Shown here: positions 24,370 through 33,079 of the stretch, one piece after another
Layout: each line of letters opens with the position of its first letter
Position numbering within the stretch: the first letter of the stretch is position 1
Assembly: GCA_000169395.1 (NCBI GenBank)
Contig: AAXZ01000001.1
Span: 682,001 to 746,000 of the forward strand
Length of the DNA stretch: 64,000 bases
Source of the DNA: Rhodobacteraceae bacterium HTCC2150
GTDB lineage: Bacteria > Pseudomonadota > Alphaproteobacteria > Rhodobacterales > Rhodobacteraceae
Direction of reading: 5' to 3'
The notes under the pieces: generated by a model
Databases searched by the model: none
Seen by the model: the letters and a program-made list of their open reading frames with translations, nothing else
Told to the model about the DNA's origin: nothing
Made by a program: the position numbers and the translations under genes

Positions 24370-26439
24370 ATGACTCGCGAAATATTATTTGATCCATTGT
24401 TTTCATGGCCCATTTTGGCGGGTTTAATGATTGTCACGATGGTCGTCGTGATTTGGGCAAAATCACGGGGCTTGTCTGGTTGGGGCCTTCGTGGGCTTGG
24501 TGTTTTGGTGGTGTTGCTGGCCTTGGCAAACCCTTCCTTAAAAGAAGAAGATCGAAACCCGCTGAGCGACATAGTCGTTGTGGTTAGCGATGAAACAGCC
24601 TCACAATCGGTGGCAAAGCGTCCTGAACAAATGGCGGCTGCGCGAACTGCCTTGTTGGCAAAACTTAACGCCATGGAAAACGTTGAGATCAAGGAAACCA
24701 CTTTGCGCGACGGCGAAGGGGATCAAGGCAGTTTGTTAATAGGTGCCTTGCGAGAAACGATGGCTACAACACCTAAGGGGCGTTTGGCAGGGGCATTTTT
24801 GCTAAGCGATGGTCAAGTTCATGATGCAGATATTGCCCCTGAATTTCCGGCACCCGTGCATGTGTTGTTAAGCGGTGAACCCAATGATTGGGATCGTCGA
24901 TTGGTGATCAAAAACGCACCGGCTTTTGCGATCTTGGGCGAAGAAATTTCGCTAACGCTGTTGATCGAGGATCAAGGAGATGCGCCAGATTTGGGAATTA
25001 CCGCGCCCTTGCAGGTTTCTATCGATGGCGCTGAGCCGTTGAATTTCAACGTAGAAATTGGCCGTGAAATCAGAGTGCCGCTCGTTCTAAGTCATGCGGG
25101 TATGAATATTTTACAGTTCACCGTTAAAACAGAAGATGGCGAGTTGACTGATCGAAACAACACAACCGTTGTTCAAATAAATGGCGTACGGGATCGGTTA
25201 CGTGTTTTGCTTGTTTCGGGGCAACCACATGCCGGAGAGCGTACTTGGCGCAATCTTTTAAAGTCGGACAGCGCGGTCGATTTGGTCCATTTCACCATTC
25301 TTAGGCCACCTGAAAAACAAGACGGGGTGCCGATCTCAGAATTGTCCTTAATCGCTTTCCCCACACAAGAGTTATTCATGGAGAAAATCCATGAATTCGA
25401 TTTAATCATCTTTGACAGGTATCGTCGGCGCGGCCTTTTGCCCAGCATCTACCTGAATAATGTACGAAACTATATTGAATCTGGTGGCGCGGTGTTGATC
25501 GCTGCGGGCCCGGATTTTGCTACGGCAGAAAGTCTTTATCGCAGCCCGCTTGGCGATGTTTTGCCTGGTGAACCGACATCAATCATAATTGAAGAGGGTT
25601 ACAAGCCTCAAATTTCTGAACTGGGCGCGCGCCATCCGGTTACTGCCGGATTGGAAAAATTTTCACCTAATCCAACAACTGATGACGGTCCGGGTTGGGG
25701 GCGTTGGTTTCGCTTAATTGAATTGGGAAACACCCGTGGCCACACCGTCATGACAGGGCCTGACGAAAAGCCATTACTCGTGCTTGATCGTGTTGGCGAA
25801 GGGCGCGTTGCATTGTTGGCGTCTGATCACGCGTGGCTTTGGGGCCGCGGGTATGAAGGCGGCGGCCCACAGTTGGAATTGTTGCGCCGATTGGCGCACT
25901 GGATGATGAAAGAACCAGAACTAGAAGAGGATGTTTTGACGGCCATAGCAGATGGGCAAAACATCACGATTACACGTCGAATGATCGAAGGGTCACCCAG
26001 TGACGTGACCATCACAGCGCCTAATGGCGCAACCGCAACAATCACCCTGTCAGAAACCGCACCTGGTGTGTTCAGTTCGGAATACCGAGGTTCGGAAATG
26101 GGTTTGTTTCGAGTTGTCGAGGGCGACAAAGAAACCGTCATTGCGTTGGGTCCTGCTGCACCTAAAGAATTTGAACAAACCATCGCAACTGGCGATGTGC
26201 TTGCCCCGATTGCTGATGCAACAAATGGCGGTGTGCGTTCCGTAAGTGACGGCGTGCCAAATATTCGCAAGGTACGCGCTGGGCGCGTGGGTGAAGGGCG
26301 TGGATGGTTGGGAATTACACCGCGCGGGGCATATGAAACCGCTGATGTACGGATCAAAGCATTGTTGCCAATGTGGTTGATGTTGCTTGCCGCGGCGGGA
26401 TTGTTTGTTGCTGGTTGGCTGCGCGAGGGGCGACGTTAG
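24370..26439 (+). CDS. Large membrane protein with VWA/GATase-like extracytoplasmic domain
   Basis: This 689-residue protein has two N-terminal helices (about 14-30 and 38-53), a long extracytoplasmic region and a final helix near the C-terminus (WLMLLAAAGLFVAGWL). The middle part contains a class I glutamine-amidotransferase-like fold (FDLIIFDRYRRRGLLP, then GAVLIAAGPDFA). The nucleophile cysteine of active amidotransferases is not seen. It abuts the previous gene with no gap and closes the MoxR operon. It resembles hypothetical proteins found at this place in alphaproteobacterial MoxR clusters. Confidence 0.8.
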   Translation: MTREILFDPLFSWPILAGLMIVTMVVVIWAKSRGLSGWGLRGLGVLVVLLALANPSLKEEDRNPLSDIVVVVSDETASQSVAKRPEQMAAARTALLAKLNAMENVEIKETTLRDGEGDQGSLLIGALRETMATTPKGRLAGAFLLSDGQVHDADIAPEFPAPVHVLLSGEPNDWDRRLVIKNAPAFAILGEEISLTLLIEDQGDAPDLGITAPLQVSIDGAEPLNFNVEIGREIRVPLVLSHAGMNILQFTVKTEDGELTDRNNTTVVQINGVRDRLRVLLVSGQPHAGERTWRNLLKSDSAVDLVHFTILRPPEKQDGVPISELSLIAFPTQELFMEKIHEFDLIIFDRYRRRGLLPSIYLNNVRNYIESGGAVLIAAGPDFATAESLYRSPLGDVLPGEPTSIIIEEGYKPQISELGARHPVTAGLEKFSPNPTTDDGPGWGRWFRLIELGNTRGHTVMTGPDEKPLLVLDRVGEGRVALLASDHAWLWGRGYEGGGPQLELLRRLAHWMMKEPELEEDVLTAIADGQNITITRRMIEGSPSDVTITAPNGATATITLSETAPGVFSSEYRGSEMGLFRVVEGDKETVIALGPAAPKEFEQTIATGDVLAPIADATNGGVRSVSDGVPNIRKVRAGRVGEGRGWLGITPRGAYETADVRIKALLPMWLMLLAAAGLFVAGWLREGRR

Positions 26440-26442
26440 AAA

Positions 26443-26808
26443 CTACTCCCCAAGATCCAAAAGGAAAAGCTCTTTGCCAAATCCAGTTAAATCACGCGTA
26501 CGGATGAAAACCTGTTTTAATTCTTCTGGAATTTCAACATTGCTAAGACTGCGTGTGAAAGGTTGCTCATTCACATGCGGGTGCGCCAACAGGCGAAAGC
26601 CTAGCTCATTTCCAGCGGCATCCTCAATCGCCCATCCATCAGCATAATCTTCCCATCCTGTGTCGCCGTGGCGGATAGTGACTGAAAAAGACCAAGTTCC
26701 GCGCGCGGTTTCTGTGGCGGATGCACGAACAACCACCGGCTCATCGGCGGTTGCTTGATTTGCGGCCAAGGTCAAAAGGACAGCAAAAAGAGGTGGGGTT
26801 AGTTTCAT
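26443..26808 (-). CDS. Secreted protein of unknown function
   Basis: This 121-residue protein has a Sec signal peptide (about 1-21, cleavage near ATADEP). A mature part of about 100 residues follows, rich in beta strands, with the patterns GTWSFSVTIRHGDTGWEDYADGW and RLLAHPHVNEQPF. I do not recognise a named family. It overlaps the upstream DUF599 gene by four bases, so the two are translationally coupled. It is probably periplasmic. Confidence 0.75.
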   Translation of the reverse strand: MKLTPPLFAVLLTLAANQATADEPVVVRASATETARGTWSFSVTIRHGDTGWEDYADGWAIEDAAGNELGFRLLAHPHVNEQPFTRSLSNVEIPEELKQVFIRTRDLTGFGKELFLLDLGE

Positions 26809-27527
26809 GTTAATCCTTCGATCGGCTTTTTCGCCATATCGGCCAACAGAATGTCGCGGCTGCGCGATTTGAACTCGCGGCGATAGAGCACAAGAAAACT
26901 TAGCGTTGCGGCTGCAAGAAGGGCGATTGGGTCAATTAACCAAGCGAGGCCCGCAAGTGCAAAATACAAAGATCGTAACCCTCTGTTAAAACTGCGCGAT
27001 GCAGTTGTGCAAATCTCTGCGGTCTTTGCAGCCATTGGATAAGCGTTTGGGTCGTCTTCCTTATTCGGAACAGATGCCATCAATACGGCGCAATATCCGA
27101 ACAAACGATGCGCCCAGACGAATTTTAAAAATGCATTACTGATGATTGCGATGACCATCAGTATTTTGACCTCCCAAACAAAGGGCGATGTGTTTTGCAG
27201 GGCAAAATCCTCTGCCACACCAGACAATTGTTCGGTGTTGCCCAACATGGCAAGGCCGCCACCAATGACCAGCAACGTCGTTGACGCAAAAAATGTACTT
27301 CCTTGTCGCAGAAAACCCAGAACGGCTGTGTCAACGATCCGAGGGTCCCGCGTTACCATCACCCGCATCCAATCGCGACGAAAAGTGGCCATAATCTGCG
27401 TCATTGATTGGCGATGTTTTGGGGCATTTTCGATGATGTAGTTCGTGGACACCCACAAACACAAAAATGCAACGACGGCCGCCACGTCAACAAGGGAAAA
27501 CCCGCTAAATTTGTCTAAGAATGTCAT
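26805..27527 (-). CDS. DUF599 membrane protein
   Basis: This 240-residue protein has about four membrane helices (14-31, 77-95, 117-138, 192-218). The family signature region RSFNRGLRSLYFALAGL lies before the last helix. DUF599 proteins are common in proteobacteria and have no established role. It is divergent from glcD, with start codons 89 bp apart, and heads a two-gene unit with the small secreted protein. Confidence 0.85.
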   Translation of the reverse strand: MTFLDKFSGFSLVDVAAVVAFLCLWVSTNYIIENAPKHRQSMTQIMATFRRDWMRVMVTRDPRIVDTAVLGFLRQGSTFFASTTLLVIGGGLAMLGNTEQLSGVAEDFALQNTSPFVWEVKILMVIAIISNAFLKFVWAHRLFGYCAVLMASVPNKEDDPNAYPMAAKTAEICTTASRSFNRGLRSLYFALAGLAWLIDPIALLAAATLSFLVLYRREFKSRSRDILLADMAKKPIEGLT

Positions 27528-27556
27528 AGAGGGATCATAACTGGTTTATGGTGGTC

Positions 27557-27595
27557 TTGCCAGTTCTGAAAATTGGTTATAATATTTTACCAATT
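27557..27595 (+). promoter_or_regulatory. glcDEF promoter overlapped by a TGGT-N11-ACCA operator
   Basis: A dyad with 7-bp arms (AATTGGT at 27571-27577 and ACCAATT at 27589-27595) surrounds a perfect -10 box TATAAT (27578-27583). A possible -35 is TTGCCA at 27557-27562, 15 bp upstream. The half-sites and 11-bp spacing equal those of the operator at 7481-7505. This supports repression by the FadR-type regulator encoded at 6698-7465. Confidence 0.65.
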
Positions 27596-27616
27596 CAACC
27601 GCCGAGGATCGACTCC

Positions 27617-29050
27617 ATGGAAATGCCTATACCGAATGCTGATATTTTGGCCAAAAAATCCCGTTTGGTAGAACGCCTTTTACAGGTTCTGCCCAATGAA
27701 GCGGTCATTCACAGTGAAAATGAGACGAAAGTATACGAATGCGATGGGCTGACGGCCTATCGTTGCCCGCCTCTTTGTGCCGTTCTTCCCGCCAGTACTG
27801 AAGAAGTGGCCGCGGTTTTGAAAATTTGCCACGAGATGAATGTGCCCGTTGTGCCGCGTGGGTCAGGCACATCCTTGGCAGGCGGTGCACTGCCCACTGC
27901 CGATAGTGTGATTTTGGGCGTTGCGCGTATGAGCGAGGTTCTTGAAACCGATTATGAAAATCGTTTTGTGCGCGTGCAGACAGGTCGCACCAATCTAAGT
28001 GTGACTGGTGCCGTTGAAGAGGACGGATTTTTCTATGCACCCGATCCATCCAGCCAGCTGGCTTGCGCAATTGCAGGGAATATCGCGATGAATTCTGGCG
28101 GTGCGCATTGTCTGAAATATGGTGTCACGACGAACAATTTGATGGGTGTTCGTATGGTGATGATGGATGGCAGTGTTGTTGATATTGGTGGCGCGCATTT
28201 AGATGCGTCTGGGCTGGATTTGCTTGGTGTTATTTGTGGCTCCGAAGGGCAATTGGGCGTGGTTACCGAAGCAACTCTGCGCATTTTACATAAGCCAGAA
28301 GGCGCGCGACCTGTTTTGATGGGCTTTGATAGCAATGAGGTGGCAGGCGCTTGTGTGTCTGACATTATTAAAGCAGGCGTTTTGCCTGTTGCGATCGAAT
28401 TCATGGACCGCCCCGTGATTGAAGCGACCGAGGCATTTGCCGGTGCGGGTTATCCCGATTGTGAGGCTTTGCTGATTGTCGAAGTCGAGGGATCAGACCA
28501 AGAAATCGATGATCAACTTGATCTGATCTGTTCAATCGCAGAACGTCATAATCCGGTTGAATTGCGGCAAAGTAAATCCGCAGACGAAAGTGCACGCATT
28601 TGGTTGGGACGAAAGTCAGCCTTTGGCGCGATGGGGCAGATCAACGATTACATGTGTTTGGACGGGACAATCCCTGTTTCCGAACTTCCTCATGTTTTGC
28701 GGCGAATTGGCGAGCTGTCGGATCAATACGGCCTTAAGGTCGGCAATGTTTTTCACGCGGGCGACGGAAATATGCACCCGCTCATTCTGTTTGATGCCAA
28801 CAAAGAGGGTGATCTTGAATTATGCGAGGCCATGGGCGCTGATATCTTACGTTTGTGTGTTGAGGTTGGCGGGTGTTTAACTGGCGAACATGGAGTGGGC
28901 GTTGAAAAACGCGATCTGATGTTTGATCAATTCACAGCAACAGATCTTGAGGCGCAAATGGTGGTCAAAGACGTGTTTGACCCAAAGTGGTTGCTTAATC
29001 CGTCCAAAGTTTTTCCATTGTCTGCCAGCGAAGAACGTATGGCCAGTTAA
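27617..29050 (+). CDS. glcD: Glycolate oxidase FAD-binding subunit
   Basis: This 477-residue flavoprotein oxidises glycolate (and often D-lactate) to glyoxylate. The PCMH-type FAD domain contains VVPRGSGTSLAGGA (about 76-89), and the C-terminal FAD-oxidase lobe contains FHAGDGNMHP and GCLTGEHGVG. I start at the ATG at 27617 with a GAGGA-type site upstream. A longer reading from 27548 would place the start inside the promoter. It is followed by glcE and glcF in one operon, the standard membrane-linked complex. It lets the cell use phytoplankton glycolate. Confidence 0.96.
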   Translation: MEMPIPNADILAKKSRLVERLLQVLPNEAVIHSENETKVYECDGLTAYRCPPLCAVLPASTEEVAAVLKICHEMNVPVVPRGSGTSLAGGALPTADSVILGVARMSEVLETDYENRFVRVQTGRTNLSVTGAVEEDGFFYAPDPSSQLACAIAGNIAMNSGGAHCLKYGVTTNNLMGVRMVMMDGSVVDIGGAHLDASGLDLLGVICGSEGQLGVVTEATLRILHKPEGARPVLMGFDSNEVAGACVSDIIKAGVLPVAIEFMDRPVIEATEAFAGAGYPDCEALLIVEVEGSDQEIDDQLDLICSIAERHNPVELRQSKSADESARIWLGRKSAFGAMGQINDYMCLDGTIPVSELPHVLRRIGELSDQYGLKVGNVFHAGDGNMHPLILFDANKEGDLELCEAMGADILRLCVEVGGCLTGEHGVGVEKRDLMFDQFTATDLEAQMVVKDVFDPKWLLNPSKVFPLSASEERMAS

Positions 29051-29105
29051 AGAAATTGCCCAACCATATGCATGACAATTTGATACCCGCAAGAAAGCTA
29101 AAGCG

Positions 29106-30218
29106 ATGTTAATACCAACCGACGAAAAAGAATTGGCAGACGCAATTTCTAGTGCAAAGGGCCCTCTGTCTATTCGGGGCGGTAACACCCGTGGTTTTGC
29201 TGCGGATGGCACACCACTTGCGACCACTGGTTTGTCAGGTATTTCACTTTATGAACCCGGTGCACTTACACTGGTGGCGGCCGCTGGCACACCAATTGAC
29301 GATATTCAGGATGCATTGGCTGCCGAAGGTCAACGGTTGCCTTTTGAACCAATTGATCATCGTCCCATATTGAACAGTCAAGGCACCCCAACAATCGGTG
29401 GTGTGGTTGCGGCAAATGTTTCTGGGCCGCGTCGCATCCAAGCGGGCGCTTGTCGCGACAGTTTGATCGGTGTGCGGTTTGTTGATGGACAGGGCACGAT
29501 TATCAAAAATGGCGGTCGCGTGATGAAGAATGTGACAGGCTATGATTTGGTGAAACTTATGGCAGGCTCATATGGCACGCTGGGTGTTATTAGTGAGGTT
29601 GCATTTAAGGTGCTACCAGCGGCCAGTTCTGCTGCTTGTGTATTGATCGAAGGTTTGACAGACGCAAATGCCATCAAAGCCATGTCGCGCGCATTGGGAT
29701 CACCCTTTGACGTATCAGGTGCAGCCCACGTGCCAGTAGGTTTGGATGGGACCCCTGTGACCATGATCCGTCTTGAAGGGTTCGAAAAATCGGTTCAATA
29801 CCGAGCAAACGAGCTGAAAAACATCTTGGACGAATTCGGTGACATCAATATTGAACTTGACCCTGCTAACGTCGCCAAAGGTTGGGCATGGGTACGCGAT
29901 GCAACGCCTTTTGTCGGCACGAACGGGGATATTTGGCGTATTTCGGTAAAGCCAAGTGATGCACCAGAATTGGTGGCCAAGATTGCCCCCCAAAGTCATC
30001 TTTATGATTGGGGCGGTGGGTTGATTTGGGTTGAGGTCGCATCAGGCACCGACGTACGCGCGGCTATGCGCAATATCCAAGGTCACACCACGCGTATTCG
30101 CGGTGATGGGCACGCGCCAAAGTTTCATCCCGAGGCGCCGTTGTTGGCGAAAATCAATCGCGAGTTACGACAAAAGTTTGATCCGCGCGGCATTCTAAAC
30201 CCCAGTTTGATGGGCTGA
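29106..30218 (+). CDS. glcE: Glycolate oxidase subunit GlcE
   Basis: This 370-residue second FAD-domain subunit of glycolate oxidase has a PCMH-type fold with GPLSIRGGNTRGF (about 19-31) and GGVVAANVSGPRR in the FAD site. The shortened C-terminal half lacks the catalytic cap of GlcD, as expected for GlcE. Its gene lies 55 bp after glcD and 11 bp before glcF. All three subunits are required in E. coli. Confidence 0.95.
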   Translation: MLIPTDEKELADAISSAKGPLSIRGGNTRGFAADGTPLATTGLSGISLYEPGALTLVAAAGTPIDDIQDALAAEGQRLPFEPIDHRPILNSQGTPTIGGVVAANVSGPRRIQAGACRDSLIGVRFVDGQGTIIKNGGRVMKNVTGYDLVKLMAGSYGTLGVISEVAFKVLPAASSAACVLIEGLTDANAIKAMSRALGSPFDVSGAAHVPVGLDGTPVTMIRLEGFEKSVQYRANELKNILDEFGDINIELDPANVAKGWAWVRDATPFVGTNGDIWRISVKPSDAPELVAKIAPQSHLYDWGGGLIWVEVASGTDVRAAMRNIQGHTTRIRGDGHAPKFHPEAPLLAKINRELRQKFDPRGILNPSLMG

Positions 30219-30229
30219 AAGACAAGACA

Positions 30230-31522
30230 ATGCAAACAAACTTCACCCCAGAACAACTAAAGTCATCTGCTATTCAACGCTCGAATGAGGTGCTGCGAGC
30301 CTGCGTTCATTGTGGTTTTTGCACGGCGACCTGTCCAACTTATCAAGTACTTGGTGATGAACTCGACAGTCCGCGCGGCCGAATTTACATGATCAAAGAT
30401 ATGCTTGAAACGGGGCGACCTGCGGATGAGCAAACGGTCAAACACGTGGATCGCTGTTTGTCTTGCCTTGCCTGCATGAGTACGTGCCCGTCTGGCGTGC
30501 ATTACATGCATCTTGTTGATCATGCCCGAGAATATATCGAACAAACCTATAAACGCCCCTTTACGGATCGCGCATTGCGATGGATTCTGGCGCGTGTTTT
30601 ACCCCATCCAATGCGGTTTCGCGTTGCCTTGCTTGGGGCGAAAATTGCGTATCCTTTTCGTGCACTGATGCCTGATGCTCGCCTTCGGGCGATGCTTGAA
30701 ATGGCACCTAAAACCATTCCCCCCGTCAATCGAAACGATGATCCACAAACATTTGAAACACCCGCACCTAAAAAGATGCGCGTGGCATTGATGACGGGCT
30801 GCGCGCAAAAGGCCTTGAACACAGATATTAACGACGCAACCATCCGTTTACTTAACCGCAGTGGGGCCGAGGTGGTGGTTGCAAAGGGGCAAGGGTGTTG
30901 TGGTGCGTTAACTCATCATATGGGCAAAACTGCTGAAAGCCATGCAGCGGCGCGCGCTAACATTCGCGCATGGATCGCCGAAATGGACGGTGACGGGTTG
31001 GATGCAATTGTTATCAATACCTCGGGATGTGGCACTACGATCAAAGACTATGGTCACATGTTTCGTGATGATCCCATGGCCAAAGATGCAGCCCGCGTTG
31101 CGGCAATTGCAAAGGATGTATCCGAGGTTCTGATGGATCTGGAGTTGCCGATTGGGGCCGATCAAGACTTGAAGGTTGCCTATCACTCGGCCTGTTCCTT
31201 GCAGCATGGTCAGCAAATTAAAACACACCCTAAAACCTTGTTGAAAAATGCAGGGTTTACTGTGGTTGAACCGGCTGACCCGCATCTTTGTTGTGGCTCG
31301 GCTGGAACCTATAATTTGATGCAACCGGAAATATCAAGCCAACTAAAAACTCGGAAAGTGAAAACCCTTGAGGCCAAGAACCCAGATGTAATTGCGGCGG
31401 GCAATATTGGGTGCATGATGCAAATCGGTTCTGCCAGCCGTGTACCGATTGTACATACAGTTGAATTGCTTGATTGGGCTACCGGTGGACCAAAGCCGCC
31501 GGCCTTAAATAACGCGTCATAA
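30230..31522 (+). CDS. glcF: Glycolate oxidase iron-sulfur subunit
   Basis: This 430-residue protein has two 4Fe-4S ferredoxin motifs near the N-terminus (CVHCGFCTATCPTY and CLSCLACMSTCPSGV). Two CCG domains (GCAQKAL..., GCCGALTHHMG and CCGSAGTYNL) follow, which bind further cofactors and pass electrons to the quinone pool at the membrane. It completes glcDEF. A 51-bp gap follows before an unrelated protease gene. Confidence 0.96.
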   Translation: MQTNFTPEQLKSSAIQRSNEVLRACVHCGFCTATCPTYQVLGDELDSPRGRIYMIKDMLETGRPADEQTVKHVDRCLSCLACMSTCPSGVHYMHLVDHAREYIEQTYKRPFTDRALRWILARVLPHPMRFRVALLGAKIAYPFRALMPDARLRAMLEMAPKTIPPVNRNDDPQTFETPAPKKMRVALMTGCAQKALNTDINDATIRLLNRSGAEVVVAKGQGCCGALTHHMGKTAESHAAARANIRAWIAEMDGDGLDAIVINTSGCGTTIKDYGHMFRDDPMAKDAARVAAIAKDVSEVLMDLELPIGADQDLKVAYHSACSLQHGQQIKTHPKTLLKNAGFTVVEPADPHLCCGSAGTYNLMQPEISSQLKTRKVKTLEAKNPDVIAAGNIGCMMQIGSASRVPIVHTVELLDWATGGPKPPALNNAS

Positions 31523-31573
31523 TCTTGCCGCAAGCTTTGGTTAATCTGTTTTTTCGTTAACAACGGGAAACCA

Positions 31574-32407
31574 ATGCGCCAATTATTTATTCTTGTGACT
31601 TGTTTGATGGGATTTGCCACCGCAGTAGGTGCGCAACAGGCGAATTCGTTAGTGGCCAGCCCACTTGCGGCACTCAACAGCATGAACGAAGGCGCCGAAT
31701 GGGATGCTGTCGGTCGATTACACATGGGGCAGAGAAGTTTTTGCACTGCGTCGTTGATTACAGAAGATTTGGTTTTGACAGCAGCGCATTGCCTTTTTGA
31801 AAAACATTCTGGCCAACGAATTGCAGACAGCGACTTACAGTTTCAAGCGGGCGTTCGATTAGGGCGCGCAGCAGCCTATCGCAACGTACGGCGCAGCGTC
31901 GTATACGAAGGATATGATTATGGATCACCCAGTGATGCCAACCGCGTAGCAGCAGATTTGGCATTGATTGAACTGGATAAACCAATCCGTACCAAAACGA
32001 TAAAACCATTTTACCAGATGTCCCGCGCAAACCCCGGTGATGCGGTTCAAGTGGTATCTTACGCCGTTGAACGCGAACGCGCGCCAAGTTTGCAAAAACT
32101 ATGCCATGTCTTAGGCGCAATGAAAGCATCACAGGTGCTGTCATGTGATGTAGATTATGGCGCCTCAGGTGCACCGATATTCTTGATGAAAAATGGAGAG
32201 CCTACAATTGTTGCGGTGGTTTCTGCTGGTGCCAAGATGGATGGAAAATCTGTGGCCCTTGTTGCGCCTGTGGCCGACAAGTTGGTTTTGATGCAAGCAG
32301 AATTGGCGGCCTCTGATGGGGTGTTCCGTCGCCCTGTTGCTAAGGTACGTCGCCTAAGCCGCGATGAAGATGCAGCCAGCACAGGCGCAAAATTTCTCAA
32401 ACCGTAA
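31574..32407 (+). CDS. Secreted trypsin-like (S1) serine protease
   Basis: This 277-residue protein has a signal peptide (about 1-20) and a chymotrypsin-fold domain with an intact triad: His72 in TAAHC, Asp128 in DLALIEL and Ser198 in DYGASGAP. Cys57 and Cys73 could form the disulfide near the active site. S1 proteases of this type are frequent in Rhodobacterales and are exported to the periplasm or medium. The C-terminal 30 residues are basic and Ser-rich with no clear domain. The natural substrate is unknown. Confidence 0.92.
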   Translation: MRQLFILVTCLMGFATAVGAQQANSLVASPLAALNSMNEGAEWDAVGRLHMGQRSFCTASLITEDLVLTAAHCLFEKHSGQRIADSDLQFQAGVRLGRAAAYRNVRRSVVYEGYDYGSPSDANRVAADLALIELDKPIRTKTIKPFYQMSRANPGDAVQVVSYAVERERAPSLQKLCHVLGAMKASQVLSCDVDYGASGAPIFLMKNGEPTIVAVVSAGAKMDGKSVALVAPVADKLVLMQAELAASDGVFRRPVAKVRRLSRDEDAASTGAKFLKP

Positions 32408-32419
32408 TTTTATCTACCC

Positions 32420-32450
32420 CTTGAACCCCCAAAAATCATCCCTAGCTTAG
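32420..32450 (+). promoter_or_regulatory. Possible heat-shock (RpoH-type) promoter of hsp20
   Basis: CTTGAA at 32420-32425 fits the RpoH -35 consensus. The C-rich sequence CATCCCTAG downstream is only a loose match to the RpoH -10. It lies about 100 bp before the Hsp20 start, inside the 137-bp gap after the protease gene. Confidence 0.35.
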
Positions 32451-32544
32451 TAGTACCAGACGCCGAAAAGGGTTTGGTACAACTGATGAGGGCCTGTCCA
32501 AAACGGAAGGCTCAACCAACCATCGCTTTGAAAAGGATGACAAA

Positions 32545-33012
32545 ATGAGAAACTTTGATTTTACCCCAATGCACCGTGCAACTGTTGGCTTTGACCAAAT
32601 TACGGATCTTTTGGGACGTGTAATGAGCAATGACGTGGCCCAGCCCGCATACCCCCCATATAACATCGAAAAGACCAGTGAAGAGGGCTATCGCATTTCT
32701 TTGGCGGTTGCCGGATTCGCCGATGAGGATCTTTCGATTGAAGTGCGTGAAAATGCATTGATCGTCTCTGCGAAAAAAGCTGATGAAGCGGAAACCTCAT
32801 ATTTACATCGTGGCATTGCCACACGCGCATTTGAACGTCGTTTCCAGCTGGCGGATCACGTCAAGGTAACGGGCGCTGTTAATGTGAACGGAATTTTGCA
32901 GATTGAACTGATGCGCGAAGTGCCAGAGGCGTTGCGCCCACGTCAAATCGCGATTTCCAAGGCGCCTAAATCGGGCATGAAGGCTGTAACAAAGGCCGCT
33001 AAAGCCGCCTAA
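32545..33012 (+). CDS. Hsp20/alpha-crystallin-family small heat-shock protein
   Basis: This 155-residue IbpA-type chaperone holds unfolding proteins until ATP-dependent chaperones act. The alpha-crystallin domain lies at about 38-130, with YRISLAVAGFADEDLSIEV and the terminal-strand segment GILQIELMREVPE. The C-terminal tail is basic and Lys/Ala-rich (KAVTKAAKAA). The usual Ile-x-Ile tail motif may be RQIAIS just before it. A purine-rich site (AAAAGGATGAC) precedes the ATG. Confidence 0.95.
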   Translation: MRNFDFTPMHRATVGFDQITDLLGRVMSNDVAQPAYPPYNIEKTSEEGYRISLAVAGFADEDLSIEVRENALIVSAKKADEAETSYLHRGIATRAFERRFQLADHVKVTGAVNVNGILQIELMREVPEALRPRQIAISKAPKSGMKAVTKAAKAA

Positions 33013-33034
33013 CCAATGCTAGTTTAAATTCATG

Positions 33035-33064
33035 CGCCCCGGCCACGTGTCGGGGCGTTTTCGT
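33035..33064. terminator. Bidirectional terminator between hsp20 and ilvE
   Basis: A 7-bp GC stem (CGCCCCG/CGGGGCG at 33035-33041 and 33051-33057) is followed on the plus strand by a T-rich tract. It separates the convergent hsp20 and aminotransferase genes. Confidence 0.75.
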
Positions 33065-33079
33065 TTTGTAACGGCGGTT

